From the NCBI GenBank assembly GCA_020882975.1, contig JAHRFD010000017.1, forward strand, positions 60,307-124,306: a stretch of DNA of 64,000 nucleotides. Direction: 5' to 3'. Below, in pieces: positions 37,570-46,464 of this stretch (position 1 is its first letter; each line of letters opens with the position of its first letter). The notes under the pieces were generated by a model. That model was not told the origin of the DNA. It worked only from the letters and a program-made list of their open reading frames with translations, and searched no databases. Origin of the DNA: Microcoleus sp. EPA2. Its GTDB lineage: Bacteria > Cyanobacteriota > Cyanobacteriia > Cyanobacteriales > Microcoleaceae. The translations under genes and the position numbers were made by a program.

Positions 37570-39081
37570 ATGGACTTTGAGGATATTCGTCAGTGGCAGG
37601 GAACTGCTGAGGCGATCGCCAAGGAACTGAAACGCCAAATCGCTCGGCTTGGGTTGTCTGTGGAACCGCCGGCCGTGCGAACAGTCCGGCTGTGGCGATC
37701 GAAGCAGCTTTTGTCGCAACCCAAAGGGCAAGAATTTAGATTTCGCCAGATTCTGGAGGGATTGGGTGTGGCGCTGCTGCTGAAGCGGGGCTGGACGCTG
37801 GCGGCGATCGCTCAAGTTTTACCCTCATTCCCCGACGCAACTTTGGAGCAACAAATCATCGCTGAGGCTGATGGTCAAGACCCCTCATGGCTGCCACAAA
37901 TGCAAACAACGACATTGCCATTGCCCACAGGGCACGCCAGCACGATCGATCTGGCTGAGGATACTGTTATATTGCTAGCCCAGGGAATTCTGCGGCAGTA
38001 CGCGAGAATTCTCAATCGAGACATTGTTCGCCAAGATGACAGTATACCATCGGAACTTTATCGGGCTATGTGCAAGTTGGGCCGGCTGTATATCGAAGCC
38101 GGAAAAAGCGATCGCGCGGCTTGCATCCATACCGTTTTGGAACGTGCTAGATATCCCCTCAATCAGTGGGAATTAGACATTTTTCGTCACGCCGATTTTG
38201 AATCTGGTCAAGTAATTCTGATCGATCCAGACTTGCGAGTGCCGACCTCAGATTGTGCAGTAATTGCCAACAGCAAAGGTACTTTTGGCGAAGATAATGC
38301 GATCGAAAATCGCCTGTATGAACGGTTGCGCGAGGCAACTGAACGATTGGGAATTCGCCGCCAGCATAAAGCTTATACGGCTTTGCGATCGCTATTTGGC
38401 AGTCGATCGCTCATCGGAGAACACCAACTCTTAGACTACTTACGTGACAACGATTTAACACCTTTGCAGGGAACGATTGTTGACACATTTTTTGATAGCG
38501 TGCCGGATATCTGGTTAATTAACGGATACGCTCATCGCTGCGCCCATTGTGGTACGTTGATGCGACCATATGCCGATCGCAAACTTTTTCCCGATGGGCG
38601 ATGTCCGATTCGCCAATGCCTCGGCCACAACTCCTCAACAGCAAAAGTTTCGGAAAAATTAGATCCAAACCAAGACCGATTGCTGATTGCCAAGCCCCAG
38701 ATTTTAACCTATTGGACTGGGCCGGCGATCGACGAATTAGCAATTTTTGATGCAGCCCTAAAAAACGGACTCGATGCCGAACTTTACCCAGAATCCGACC
38801 TGTGCGATGTGTCAATTAACGGTCGCAATATTGGCATTGACGCGAAGTCGTACACCAGTCCTGTCTCCCTTGCCTTGCGCCTCAACCGTACTGGCATCGG
38901 GGGGCTGATTCACTACCGCCGCCGCATCATTGCCGTCAGCGACCAATTAATTGAAGAGCGGCCAGATTACCTCTCTACTTTTCACTCAGCGATCGATAAA
39001 AAAGACAAGCCTGCTACTCTCGAAATTATGTCTGTTTCACAAGTCATACAGTTGTTAAAGGCAATCAAATATGAGAACTAA
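37570..39081 (+). CDS. REase-fold protein of pPIWI-RE island
   Basis: 503 residues, first gene of the island. N-terminal two thirds are helical without recognised motif. A zinc ribbon is formed by C324, C327, C345 and C350 (CAHCGTLM, CPIRQC). The C-terminal part has a PD-(D/E)xK-like core, E405...D413-x10-D424-A-K426 (LCDVSINGRNIGIDAKSY), preceded by Glu-rich ELYPESD. This matches the restriction-endonuclease-like component of pPIWI-RE modules, predicted to cut target DNA. It overlaps the helicase gene by 11 bp (ATGAGAACTAA), so the two are translationally coupled. Not a standard restriction enzyme: no methyltransferase is near. Confidence 0.8.
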   Translation: MDFEDIRQWQGTAEAIAKELKRQIARLGLSVEPPAVRTVRLWRSKQLLSQPKGQEFRFRQILEGLGVALLLKRGWTLAAIAQVLPSFPDATLEQQIIAEADGQDPSWLPQMQTTTLPLPTGHASTIDLAEDTVILLAQGILRQYARILNRDIVRQDDSIPSELYRAMCKLGRLYIEAGKSDRAACIHTVLERARYPLNQWELDIFRHADFESGQVILIDPDLRVPTSDCAVIANSKGTFGEDNAIENRLYERLREATERLGIRRQHKAYTALRSLFGSRSLIGEHQLLDYLRDNDLTPLQGTIVDTFFDSVPDIWLINGYAHRCAHCGTLMRPYADRKLFPDGRCPIRQCLGHNSSTAKVSEKLDPNQDRLLIAKPQILTYWTGPAIDELAIFDAALKNGLDAELYPESDLCDVSINGRNIGIDAKSYTSPVSLALRLNRTGIGGLIHYRRRIIAVSDQLIEERPDYLSTFHSAIDKKDKPATLEIMSVSQVIQLLKAIKYEN

Positions 39082-42000
39082 ACCTGATTTCTGGACAGGG
39101 CCAGATCGCATTTGCTGGCTGTGCGTTTTGATGGCAGAATTTATTGATACTAATTCCCTAGAATATGCCCCTTTAACAATATCGGGAATGGCGAGTATCA
39201 TCAATGCACCCGCGTTGGCAAAAGCCCGCCAAGCCATATTCAATATGCGCTTGATGTCGCTGGCTTACGTGACAGAACAGTCAGTGAAACACGCAGTTGC
39301 TATTTATAACGATCGCCACTACCGCAACAAAACTCAGGGAACCTATAAAATTAACTTAGAAACACTTCGCTTTGAACGCACAGACCCCCTAGAAGATTCT
39401 TTAATTACCCAAGCGCGTCAAATTCTGGGCCAGCCTTTAGCACACCAATTTTACAGCGCCACATTTGCCGATCCGCGCCAGCAAATGGCCGTTGCTTTAG
39501 GTGAAGAAACAACAGCCGCGAGAGTGCCAATTGGGCCGATCGCAGCCCCGCTTGGCCAGCGCCGCACCCATTCCCTCGATCGCTTGCCGAAAGCAAAAAT
39601 CCGTATTCCCCTTGTAGAACTGTACGAATTAGCAATTGAGATGGATGAACGCGAAGCAAAGCATCCTGAAAAAAGACGGGGTAGCTGGGTACAACGGTTT
39701 CAACATTTTGCACTTAAGGTGCCAGAAATTGGTAAGGGTTTGCGGGAAGAAACAGTCATCGAATTAGAAGGCATCAAGCACTTAATTGGACTGCCTGGAT
39801 CGGGCAAAACAACTTTGCTCGTATTAATAGCTGTGTGGTTGGGAAAACGCGGTTATAAAGCGATGTTTGTCTTTCCCTCCATTGAAGTTGCCAGACAGTA
39901 CATGGCAGAACTGGCATTTCACGAAATTAAAGTGGGAATGCTAGTCGGTCAAAGCGATGGAACTCGCCGCCGACACGCTAACAATATTGCCGAGGCGATC
40001 GCAGCATCAGGGGGAAATGGCGGCTTTGCCTATAGTTTGGAACAGGCAGAAACTTTTGGCTTAAATTGCGTCTTGCCTGCGTTTTCAAATGCTGATACTT
40101 CGATGTGGGAATTTGGTAAAGCACCCTGCAATGAAATTTTACAAAGCGGTGGCAAAAAAGGGCAAATGAAAAAGTATCTTTGTCCGGTTTGGACGATGTG
40201 CGGCCGCCAAAAATCACCCCGCGATTTGCTAGATGCTGATATTTGGGTCGGCCACGTTCTGTCAATGGATACTGAAGTTCCACCTCATGCTATTCGCGAT
40301 CGCATTCGTTATTTTGAATTAATTGCCCGGACATTTGATGTCGTAGTTTTTGACGAAGCAGATATGGTGCAATCAAATCTGGATGCTTACGGTGCTGCAA
40401 CTTTAAAACTTTCTGGTGCGGCAGATTCTATCCATTTAGTCATTCAAGAACAAATTCACAATCGTTTTGCTCGTGGCGAGAATTATCGATTGTTCGATCG
40501 AGATGTAGAACTTTATAGCCGCGACCTAGCAGAATTTGGCAATCACAACACATCGTTAATTACTGCCGTTCAAAATATGCCCTCATCGCCAGTCGGCAAA
40601 CGCTATGAGAATCAGTTATTAACCGTTCTGAGAATTGTCAGCGATTTGTTGGATGGCTATGAGAAAACTTCTAAACGCGATCGCCTTGACGAAGAGGAAG
40701 TCAAACAAGGATTTAGCAAAAGTCGAGCCTTGAAAGAATTCTGGGAAACGGCTGCTTACCATGCTTTTTACGATCGCACTGGCATTGAACCGCACGATCG
40801 ACTTAACCTGGATCTGTGCGCTCAAAGGCTGGGAATCAACCGCGATACCCTCAAACAGCAGTGGGAAACTCAAATTCTTTATTTTCGCCGTTATTTAGCG
40901 GAGAATCTGATCGAACGGCGCGACAAAATTGTCAAAGAAATTGCCGAATTGTTTTTGCCTTTGTGTTTTAAGGATGCCACTGAATCAGCCGAAGCTCAGG
41001 ATACGATTACCTTACTTGTTTGCGTCACTTTTGTAATTTTAGGCTATCAGCGGATCGTACCGGAAACGAGAACAATGGTAGCAGAAGGACTGATTCGGGA
41101 ACCGATTGTCGAATCAACGGCAACGCCGGAACTGCGACAACTGATTCCTGAGAATATTTTGGGGTCTTTTTCGGGCGTGAAATACAGTTTCCAATCGGCA
41201 CAAACTACTCGAATTCAAGCCCGCAATGTAGAACTGTCTTATATCATTTTTGTGGGCGCGCCTCGGATGTTAATGCACCGTTTTCCTCAGTTATTTAAGG
41301 CAGATGGCGAAAGGTCGGGGCCGGCAGTTTTAATGACTTCAGCTACCTCATTTCTCGAAGCAAGTCCTGCTTATCACATTAACTCGGGGCCGGATTATCT
41401 GCTGAAACCGCGCCAAACCGAACACGATCCCAAAAAGAGCATCTACCGCTTCAAATGGCTGCCAGATCGCGAATGGCGCGATGAACCTCTCCGATATAGC
41501 GGTGCTGGTAATGATCGGCGCGATCGCAATTTAGAAAAAATGATAGACTTGCTGGTACGGGGAGGAAAGAAGAAATCTGAAATTTACAAATCCATCCTCA
41601 ACTTTGACGTGCAAGAGGGTATTTACCGCAAAGCAGCCTTAATTGTTAACAGCTACGAACAAGCTCGCAACATTAAGAAATTTATCAACGATTATCATCC
41701 AGAAATCGGCAAACGAACCAAAGCAGTTGTTAATTTTCTCAAAAACGGAGAGCAACCCACTGATTTCGTTACCACGGCCCAGTGCGAGGCTTTAGGAGAT
41801 GATGAAACTTGTGATATTATCATTTTTCCCATGTTGGCAATTGGTAGAGGCGTAAATATTGTTTTCACCAAAGGAGATAGGAAACTCGATGCAGCCATTG
41901 GTACAATTTATTTCCTCACCCGTCCCCACCCCACGACTGACGATACACAACTTTTGTACAGCCTAGCCGGAAAATCTACCCAAGAATTTGACAGTCTAGT

Positions 42001-42487
42001 TTTTACTGAAGCAGAAGACTTGCCAGCAATTTTTAATGCTTGGAAACAGTCGAGAAAACAACTCTGGAAAACGGCGAATCGGCTGTTGCGCGAACCTCTG
42101 ATGGCTAGCCGTTTGGGTGAAGATTTATTTAAACCGTTTACGGCCAATCAGATGGTGGGAATTTTGCAAACTATCGGGCGCGGGATGCGAAATGGGTGTC
42201 CGGTACAAGTTTACTTTGTCGATGCAGCTTGGGCTATTAAATCTACTAAAAATGAACCTGACTCCGGGCGGGACAGTATGCTAGTTCAGATGCGAATTAT
42301 TTTAGAAGAATGCCTCAAGCATCCCGATCCAGTGATTCAAGAAATATATCAAGAGCTTTACGGTGCATTTCTCGATCCCCTGCGGCGCATTGATGGCGTA
42401 GTTTACCCGCCCAGTTTACGGAATTCAGAAGGTTTGACAGAGGAAGAAGACGATTTTGATAATTTTTCACCTTTATTGGAGATGTAA
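39071..42487 (+). CDS. DinG/XPD-like helicase of pPIWI-RE island
   Basis: 1138 residues. Walker A GLPGSGKTT (240-248), Walker B FDEADMV (about 427-433), C-terminal motif VI QTIGRGMRNG (about 1033). Between motifs I and II lie four cysteines C333, C353, C371 and C377, spaced like the Fe-S cluster of XPD/DinG, which supports a 5'-3' superfamily 2 helicase able to open R-loops or duplexes. N-terminal 230 residues are family-specific. In pPIWI-RE modules a DinG-type helicase always accompanies the PIWI protein. It ends two bases before the next ATG. Confidence 0.85.
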   Translation: MRTKPDFWTGPDRICWLCVLMAEFIDTNSLEYAPLTISGMASIINAPALAKARQAIFNMRLMSLAYVTEQSVKHAVAIYNDRHYRNKTQGTYKINLETLRFERTDPLEDSLITQARQILGQPLAHQFYSATFADPRQQMAVALGEETTAARVPIGPIAAPLGQRRTHSLDRLPKAKIRIPLVELYELAIEMDEREAKHPEKRRGSWVQRFQHFALKVPEIGKGLREETVIELEGIKHLIGLPGSGKTTLLVLIAVWLGKRGYKAMFVFPSIEVARQYMAELAFHEIKVGMLVGQSDGTRRRHANNIAEAIAASGGNGGFAYSLEQAETFGLNCVLPAFSNADTSMWEFGKAPCNEILQSGGKKGQMKKYLCPVWTMCGRQKSPRDLLDADIWVGHVLSMDTEVPPHAIRDRIRYFELIARTFDVVVFDEADMVQSNLDAYGAATLKLSGAADSIHLVIQEQIHNRFARGENYRLFDRDVELYSRDLAEFGNHNTSLITAVQNMPSSPVGKRYENQLLTVLRIVSDLLDGYEKTSKRDRLDEEEVKQGFSKSRALKEFWETAAYHAFYDRTGIEPHDRLNLDLCAQRLGINRDTLKQQWETQILYFRRYLAENLIERRDKIVKEIAELFLPLCFKDATESAEAQDTITLLVCVTFVILGYQRIVPETRTMVAEGLIREPIVESTATPELRQLIPENILGSFSGVKYSFQSAQTTRIQARNVELSYIIFVGAPRMLMHRFPQLFKADGERSGPAVLMTSATSFLEASPAYHINSGPDYLLKPRQTEHDPKKSIYRFKWLPDREWRDEPLRYSGAGNDRRDRNLEKMIDLLVRGGKKKSEIYKSILNFDVQEGIYRKAALIVNSYEQARNIKKFINDYHPEIGKRTKAVVNFLKNGEQPTDFVTTAQCEALGDDETCDIIIFPMLAIGRGVNIVFTKGDRKLDAAIGTIYFLTRPHPTTDDTQLLYSLAGKSTQEFDSLVFTEAEDLPAIFNAWKQSRKQLWKTANRLLREPLMASRLGEDLFKPFTANQMVGILQTIGRGMRNGCPVQVYFVDAAWAIKSTKNEPDSGRDSMLVQMRIILEECLKHPDPVIQEIYQELYGAFLDPLRRIDGVVYPPSLRNSEGLTEEEDDFDNFSPLLEM

Positions 42488-42636
42488 CCATGAACGACGA
42501 AATTTTTGACAAAATTGAATTCGATGATGACGGCGAAGCAAAGGAAACTACTATTATTGGAGATGCAACCATGAACGACGAAATTTTTGACGAAATCGAA
42601 TCCGATGATGACGAAGAAACTGAAGCGACTGTGCTT
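42475..42636 (+). repeat. 81-bp tandem duplication at start of the PIWI gene
   Basis: The segment with GGAGATGTAACCATGAACGACGAAATTTTTGAC at 42478-42510 recurs 81 bp later as GGAGATGCAACCATG. The unit spans the helicase gene's stop, the ribosome binding site and the first codons of the PIWI gene. In the second copy the stop triplet TAA of the helicase frame has become CAA. The encoded repeat is acidic, MNDEIFDKIEFDDD and MNDEIFDEIESDDD. Confidence 0.93.
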
Positions 42637-45600
42637 TCAGACACCCTTTACATTCCTCTCGGCAAGCCCAAAAGTCTGAAAGAGATTCCCCTAGCTTTTA
42701 CCGTGCCAGATAACATCGAGCCAGTAACAGTCAAAGGCTTGACGCTAGGTTGGACAAAAGCTGCTTTGCATGAGCTTTCGACCATCCAAAAAGCTATTTG
42801 CAAGGGTGATTCAACCATCAAAAATCTCCCTTATGCCTCGCTGCGAGGTTTGTTAGAAGTAGGACTTGACAGTGCCGCACGGATTCAGTCAAATGTAGGT
42901 TTGAGTAACTATTCGTTGAATCCTCAAAGTGTAAATGAGCCTGAACCATTTGCTTACTTAAATTGCGCAAATTCTCAAGATATCCAGAAAGCGTTACGCC
43001 CCATTATCAACGAGTGGATGATAAATTTTATCAAACCTTTTGCTAAAAAAGAAGAGGGGCTATTGGAAGTTATCGACCGTTTGGAAGATTTCCATGAGAA
43101 ACAGGAGTTGCTAAAAATTACTGTGTTAAAGTCTCATGTTTTACCTTGGAAGTGGTCAGCAGCAACAGGAACAACTCAGGGAAAGAATGATGATTATCGC
43201 GCGTTAGTCGATTATGCAGCTCGTGCGATCGCCGGAAAAGAGATTTTTCAGGGGCTAGGAACAATGAAGCGGGTTATTTCCAGCAGTGGTAGCCTCACAA
43301 CTGGGATGGCAAAATTAATTACCGATCCCATTACTCTACCAGACACTACAGGAACATTCAGTCTGGTGGTACGCTTAGAAGTTGTAACCTATCCTTCTTT
43401 GCACCAGCCTTTATTGAAGATAGATGTCTCCAAACGCCGATGGTTCAGTAAGTTAAAACCTGCACGCTATAACTCAGCAGATATTAGCGGTTTTGTCTTT
43501 TCTCAAAACTACAGCGATCGCGCTTTTAGCTACACAGTGCTTTCCCAGTCGGAAAAACAGGAGAAAAATCAGCAGGACAAAAAGAAAAATTGGTTTTGGG
43601 CGATCGATAAAGATTTTGAAGCATTGCGTGGCAAGCTAAAACTCCCGCTGAAAACCCCTAACGGTCAAAATATTGATGGTTCCCAAATTGCTTTGGGTCA
43701 AGCTTCAACAGAACGCTGTCAAGTAATGTTAACTTACCGCAACGGACTGCAAGAAGGAAAACACGAGATTGATGCTGGTGTACCGGAGATTGATAAATTA
43801 GAAGCTTTTGAGGCGATCGCCAAAATTCTTGAACCTATCGGTTTTAAAGCTTTTGATAATTACTCTCCTGTAAAATTTAAGAGAGGTGAAAGCCACAAAT
43901 TAGATGATGCAGCTTCACGCATGATTAATTTGCCTACTCTGTTAGGTGCTGCTTTAGAAGTTCTCGAAAAAGACGACTGCTATGATTTGACTCCCAAATA
44001 TCTAGAAAGCTTTGAGGACAATGAGTTAAACAGCTTGCTCACTAAACACCTTGATACCAATTTAGATAATATTGCAAAAGGCAGAAAAGCCCTTAAATTG
44101 GTTTGTCAATTAAAAGAACTCCAGGCGATGATTCAGGCAAACCAGGAAGCTATGCGTCGGCTATATCCTAACGAAAGACTGTTGCTTGTTGTCTTTTACG
44201 AAGAACAATGCCAAACCGAAATAAAACTGCTGCAAGCAATGATTCGCGTTCTCTGGGGTGGTGCGATCGAACTCATTGCTAATCGTTTGCCAGCAAACAC
44301 TCACGGGCCGAAAGAGTCATTGTCAGGTGCAAATTTGAAACCGAAAGAGCGATCGCAAAACCGCATAAAAGCCTGGGACTCGATCGTCCAACAACTGGCT
44401 TTACGCAAACAGCGCACTTTTTGCCTCGTAATGGCGCCGGAATGGTATCCAAACAATAAACATGACGATTCGGTGAATAAACCATCATCCCGTCAAGCAC
44501 TGGCTAAAATCGCCGGTTCTTGCGTGCAGTTTCTGCTACCAATTGAAAAAACTAAGGAGAAAAATATTCTCAACCTCGATAATTTTTCCCATCGAGTGCA
44601 AGCTGCTCTAAAAGACTTACTTTCAGCTCATTCTGGTCGCATTGATGATGTCAAAGAAAAGGTTGACAAATGGCTAAAAGATACTCCAATAGAAGCCAGG
44701 CCAAAAGAAATTATCGGGATTACGATCGTCCGCAAACAGAAAGGTCGCACTCGCGGCTCTATTGAGAAGACATTTTTACCAGTTGCTATGCGTCTCAACG
44801 TGGAGACAGGCGAGTGCGAACTGTGCTGTGCTTATGAGAAGGGTAATAATTTACAAATCAGTCCTTGGAGCAAGTTTTCTGATGCGATCGCCTTCATTTC
44901 TCAAATCTCCCCCGTGAAACTGGCTGACAAAGAAGATGTGCGTCGGAATCGTTTCATGGAATTTGTCAAGCAGATTATTTCCAATTCTGTAGAGGAGGGA
45001 AATCAACCATTAGTTACGATCGATTCTTCCAACTGCGTGAAACTTTGGTCTTGGCTTGCCGATTCTAAAATGAATGCAAATCAGATTAATTTTGATACCA
45101 AGTCGGGAAGCCCCTTGCACGAACATATGGAACAAGAATGGAAAGGCGCGCGGATAATTCGGATTCGCCAAGACCTCGCCCCTGGAATTATCGATAAAAA
45201 AGTAAGATATTTTGCAGAAACTTTTCTGGAAGATCGGCGAACCAAAGAAGAATTAACTTCAACTTTTGAAATTCCATCAGCCTCCAGCGCAATGAAGTTA
45301 TTTCGGCTAAATCCAACTAATCAAAGCCGCGAAATTAATCAAACTGGTTGTGTTGCTTACCTGTCTGTAGGACGTAAAACCCTCCATAAAGAATCGCGCG
45401 GTCAAAGTTGCTATTGCTCGACACAAATTAGTACACTTTTCAAAATCAAAAAACAAGATGATTCGCTTGAAATAGTTTTAAATAAAGCTGGATTAGAGGT
45501 TCACAAAATCGGAAGCCGTTCACCTTATATCGGACAATTGCCAACTCCTAATCCCCTTGAGATTGTTGTTACCTTGCGACAAGAAAATGACAATCCCGAT

Positions 45601-45774
45601 CGCCTTGCTGCGCTTGTAGAATCTCTGCGCTATAGTTTCGGTCACTACAGCGACTGGTCGAGTTTACCTGCTCCCCTGTTCTTCGAGCGTGTCGTGCGAG
45701 ATTACATCAGCGAATTTGCGATCGTCGAGGATGAAGAGATGGAAGAGGAATCTGACCTAGAACAAATGACTTAG
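42490..45774 (+). CDS. pPIWI-RE protein (divergent PIWI/Argonaute-like)
   Basis: 1094 residues, third gene of the island. Its C-terminal end (about 985-1090), SLRYSFGHYSDWSSLPAPLF then FERVVRDYI, has the look of the end of a PIWI/RNase H-like domain where the final helix holds guide contacts. The RNase H-fold part begins near TIDSSNCVKLWSW (about 855) and includes IRIRQDLAPG with a conserved Arg. The middle (about 80-780) fits the family-specific X region and MID-like part. No classical DEDx tetrad is evident, which agrees with a family predicted to bind guides and leave cutting to the REase. The start is ambiguous because the first 81 bp are tandemly duplicated (ATG at 42490 or 42571). Confidence 0.82.
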   Translation: MNDEIFDKIEFDDDGEAKETTIIGDATMNDEIFDEIESDDDEETEATVLSDTLYIPLGKPKSLKEIPLAFTVPDNIEPVTVKGLTLGWTKAALHELSTIQKAICKGDSTIKNLPYASLRGLLEVGLDSAARIQSNVGLSNYSLNPQSVNEPEPFAYLNCANSQDIQKALRPIINEWMINFIKPFAKKEEGLLEVIDRLEDFHEKQELLKITVLKSHVLPWKWSAATGTTQGKNDDYRALVDYAARAIAGKEIFQGLGTMKRVISSSGSLTTGMAKLITDPITLPDTTGTFSLVVRLEVVTYPSLHQPLLKIDVSKRRWFSKLKPARYNSADISGFVFSQNYSDRAFSYTVLSQSEKQEKNQQDKKKNWFWAIDKDFEALRGKLKLPLKTPNGQNIDGSQIALGQASTERCQVMLTYRNGLQEGKHEIDAGVPEIDKLEAFEAIAKILEPIGFKAFDNYSPVKFKRGESHKLDDAASRMINLPTLLGAALEVLEKDDCYDLTPKYLESFEDNELNSLLTKHLDTNLDNIAKGRKALKLVCQLKELQAMIQANQEAMRRLYPNERLLLVVFYEEQCQTEIKLLQAMIRVLWGGAIELIANRLPANTHGPKESLSGANLKPKERSQNRIKAWDSIVQQLALRKQRTFCLVMAPEWYPNNKHDDSVNKPSSRQALAKIAGSCVQFLLPIEKTKEKNILNLDNFSHRVQAALKDLLSAHSGRIDDVKEKVDKWLKDTPIEARPKEIIGITIVRKQKGRTRGSIEKTFLPVAMRLNVETGECELCCAYEKGNNLQISPWSKFSDAIAFISQISPVKLADKEDVRRNRFMEFVKQIISNSVEEGNQPLVTIDSSNCVKLWSWLADSKMNANQINFDTKSGSPLHEHMEQEWKGARIIRIRQDLAPGIIDKKVRYFAETFLEDRRTKEELTSTFEIPSASSAMKLFRLNPTNQSREINQTGCVAYLSVGRKTLHKESRGQSCYCSTQISTLFKIKKQDDSLEIVLNKAGLEVHKIGSRSPYIGQLPTPNPLEIVVTLRQENDNPDRLAALVESLRYSFGHYSDWSSLPAPLFFERVVRDYISEFAIVEDEEMEEESDLEQMT

Positions 45775-45860
45775 ACAGGACTTACGCAATCGGCGAACCG
45801 AATACCAACGGATAAATTTTGATTGAGATTATATATCAAATCAATATATCATTTTTTCTC
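45775..45860. other. Right boundary of the island
   Basis: This 86-bp A/T-rich stretch lies between the PIWI stop and the right 74-bp repeat. It begins with CAGGACTTACGCAA, a sequence often seen at ends of small cyanobacterial elements, and has ATATATCAAATCAATATATC. No clear terminator is visible. Confidence 0.5.
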
Positions 45861-45934
45861 GCATCGATCTTCAGGCGTAGGGGGACGATCGATTCGCCGT
45901 TTTGGCGGTGACTTAGTAGTTCGGTTGGTAGCAT
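45861..45934 (-). pseudogene. 74-bp direct repeat, right copy (dead DUF790 5' end)
   Basis: ATG plus 24 codons of DUF790 (MLPTELLSHRQNGES...) on minus, identical in protein to the intact gene, then running into unrelated sequence. The ATG is 14 bp after the stop of the 45949-46410 gene, an operon-like spacing, which suggests that this is the original position of the gene start and that it was displaced by the island. Confidence 0.93.
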
Positions 45935-45948
45935 CAGCAGTAAAAGTT

Positions 45949-46410
45949 TTACTCAATTCTTCGTTCAACAACCACCATAATTCCCCTGAGTTTTCCCTCT
46001 GGGGTCAAGCTTTGGGTAGTCCGAATTCGTTCACCCGAATTAATCAAATTGATAGTTTCCACAGCCCTGAGACTTCCCGTTGCTTTCTCCCATACTTGAA
46101 AAATTATCAAATCCTCTCCAACTTCTGTCGCTAGTGTCTTGTAGTTGGAAAAAGGAGAGTCTGGACTTTCTATTGCTATTTGTCCTTCACCCACAACATG
46201 ACCCACAAAATTTTGGGTTTCACTCTGACCGTTGGCATAGGTTTGAACGTTAGTTTGCCTCCACTGGTTATCAACTATTTTTTGGGTTAATACTGCTGTA
46301 AATTTCATCTTTTCCTTGCAGTCTCCATCGAGTATTGTCCAGTCTCCCTCCCAAACTCCTATATGTTTGGGCAAAACTTTAAAGTTAGTTATTGGTGGAA
46401 TATCGCTCAT
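45949..46410 (-). CDS. Small calycin-like protein (DUF3598-like)
   Basis: 153 residues with alternating beta-strand character, starting MSDIPPITNFKVLPKHIGVWEGDW. The HIGVWEGDW..LDGD opening and TLATEVGEDLIIFQVWEKATGS resemble DUF3598/CpeS-type calycins of cyanobacteria, which is a family-level guess only. It lies 54 bp after the XPB helicase gene on the same strand, and 14 bp before the broken DUF790 start, so it was the middle gene of an XPB-x-DUF790 operon. No signal peptide. Confidence 0.6.
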   Translation of the reverse strand: MSDIPPITNFKVLPKHIGVWEGDWTILDGDCKEKMKFTAVLTQKIVDNQWRQTNVQTYANGQSETQNFVGHVVGEGQIAIESPDSPFSNYKTLATEVGEDLIIFQVWEKATGSLRAVETINLINSGERIRTTQSLTPEGKLRGIMVVVERRIE

Positions 46411-46464
46411 TGTTAGCTACTCCGAGTTAGTGGTTTATGAGATTATACATTAAATTGGCGCTCT

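Noticed and set aside
37570..39081. Classical type II restriction enzyme
   Set aside because: The REase core exists, but no methyltransferase is near, and the fixed helicase and PIWI partners point to the pPIWI-RE module.
39071..42487. UvrD/RecB-type or type III restriction helicase
   Set aside because: The cysteine set between Walker A and B and the QTIGRGMR motif are like XPD/DinG; no nuclease domain is seen in the protein.
45777..45790. CAGGACTTACGCAA next to the PIWI stop as one end of a transposon
   Set aside because: A partly matching CGTAAGTCCT at 36012 has the wrong orientation for terminal inverted repeats and lies outside the DUF790 gene. The 74-bp direct repeats define the boundary better.
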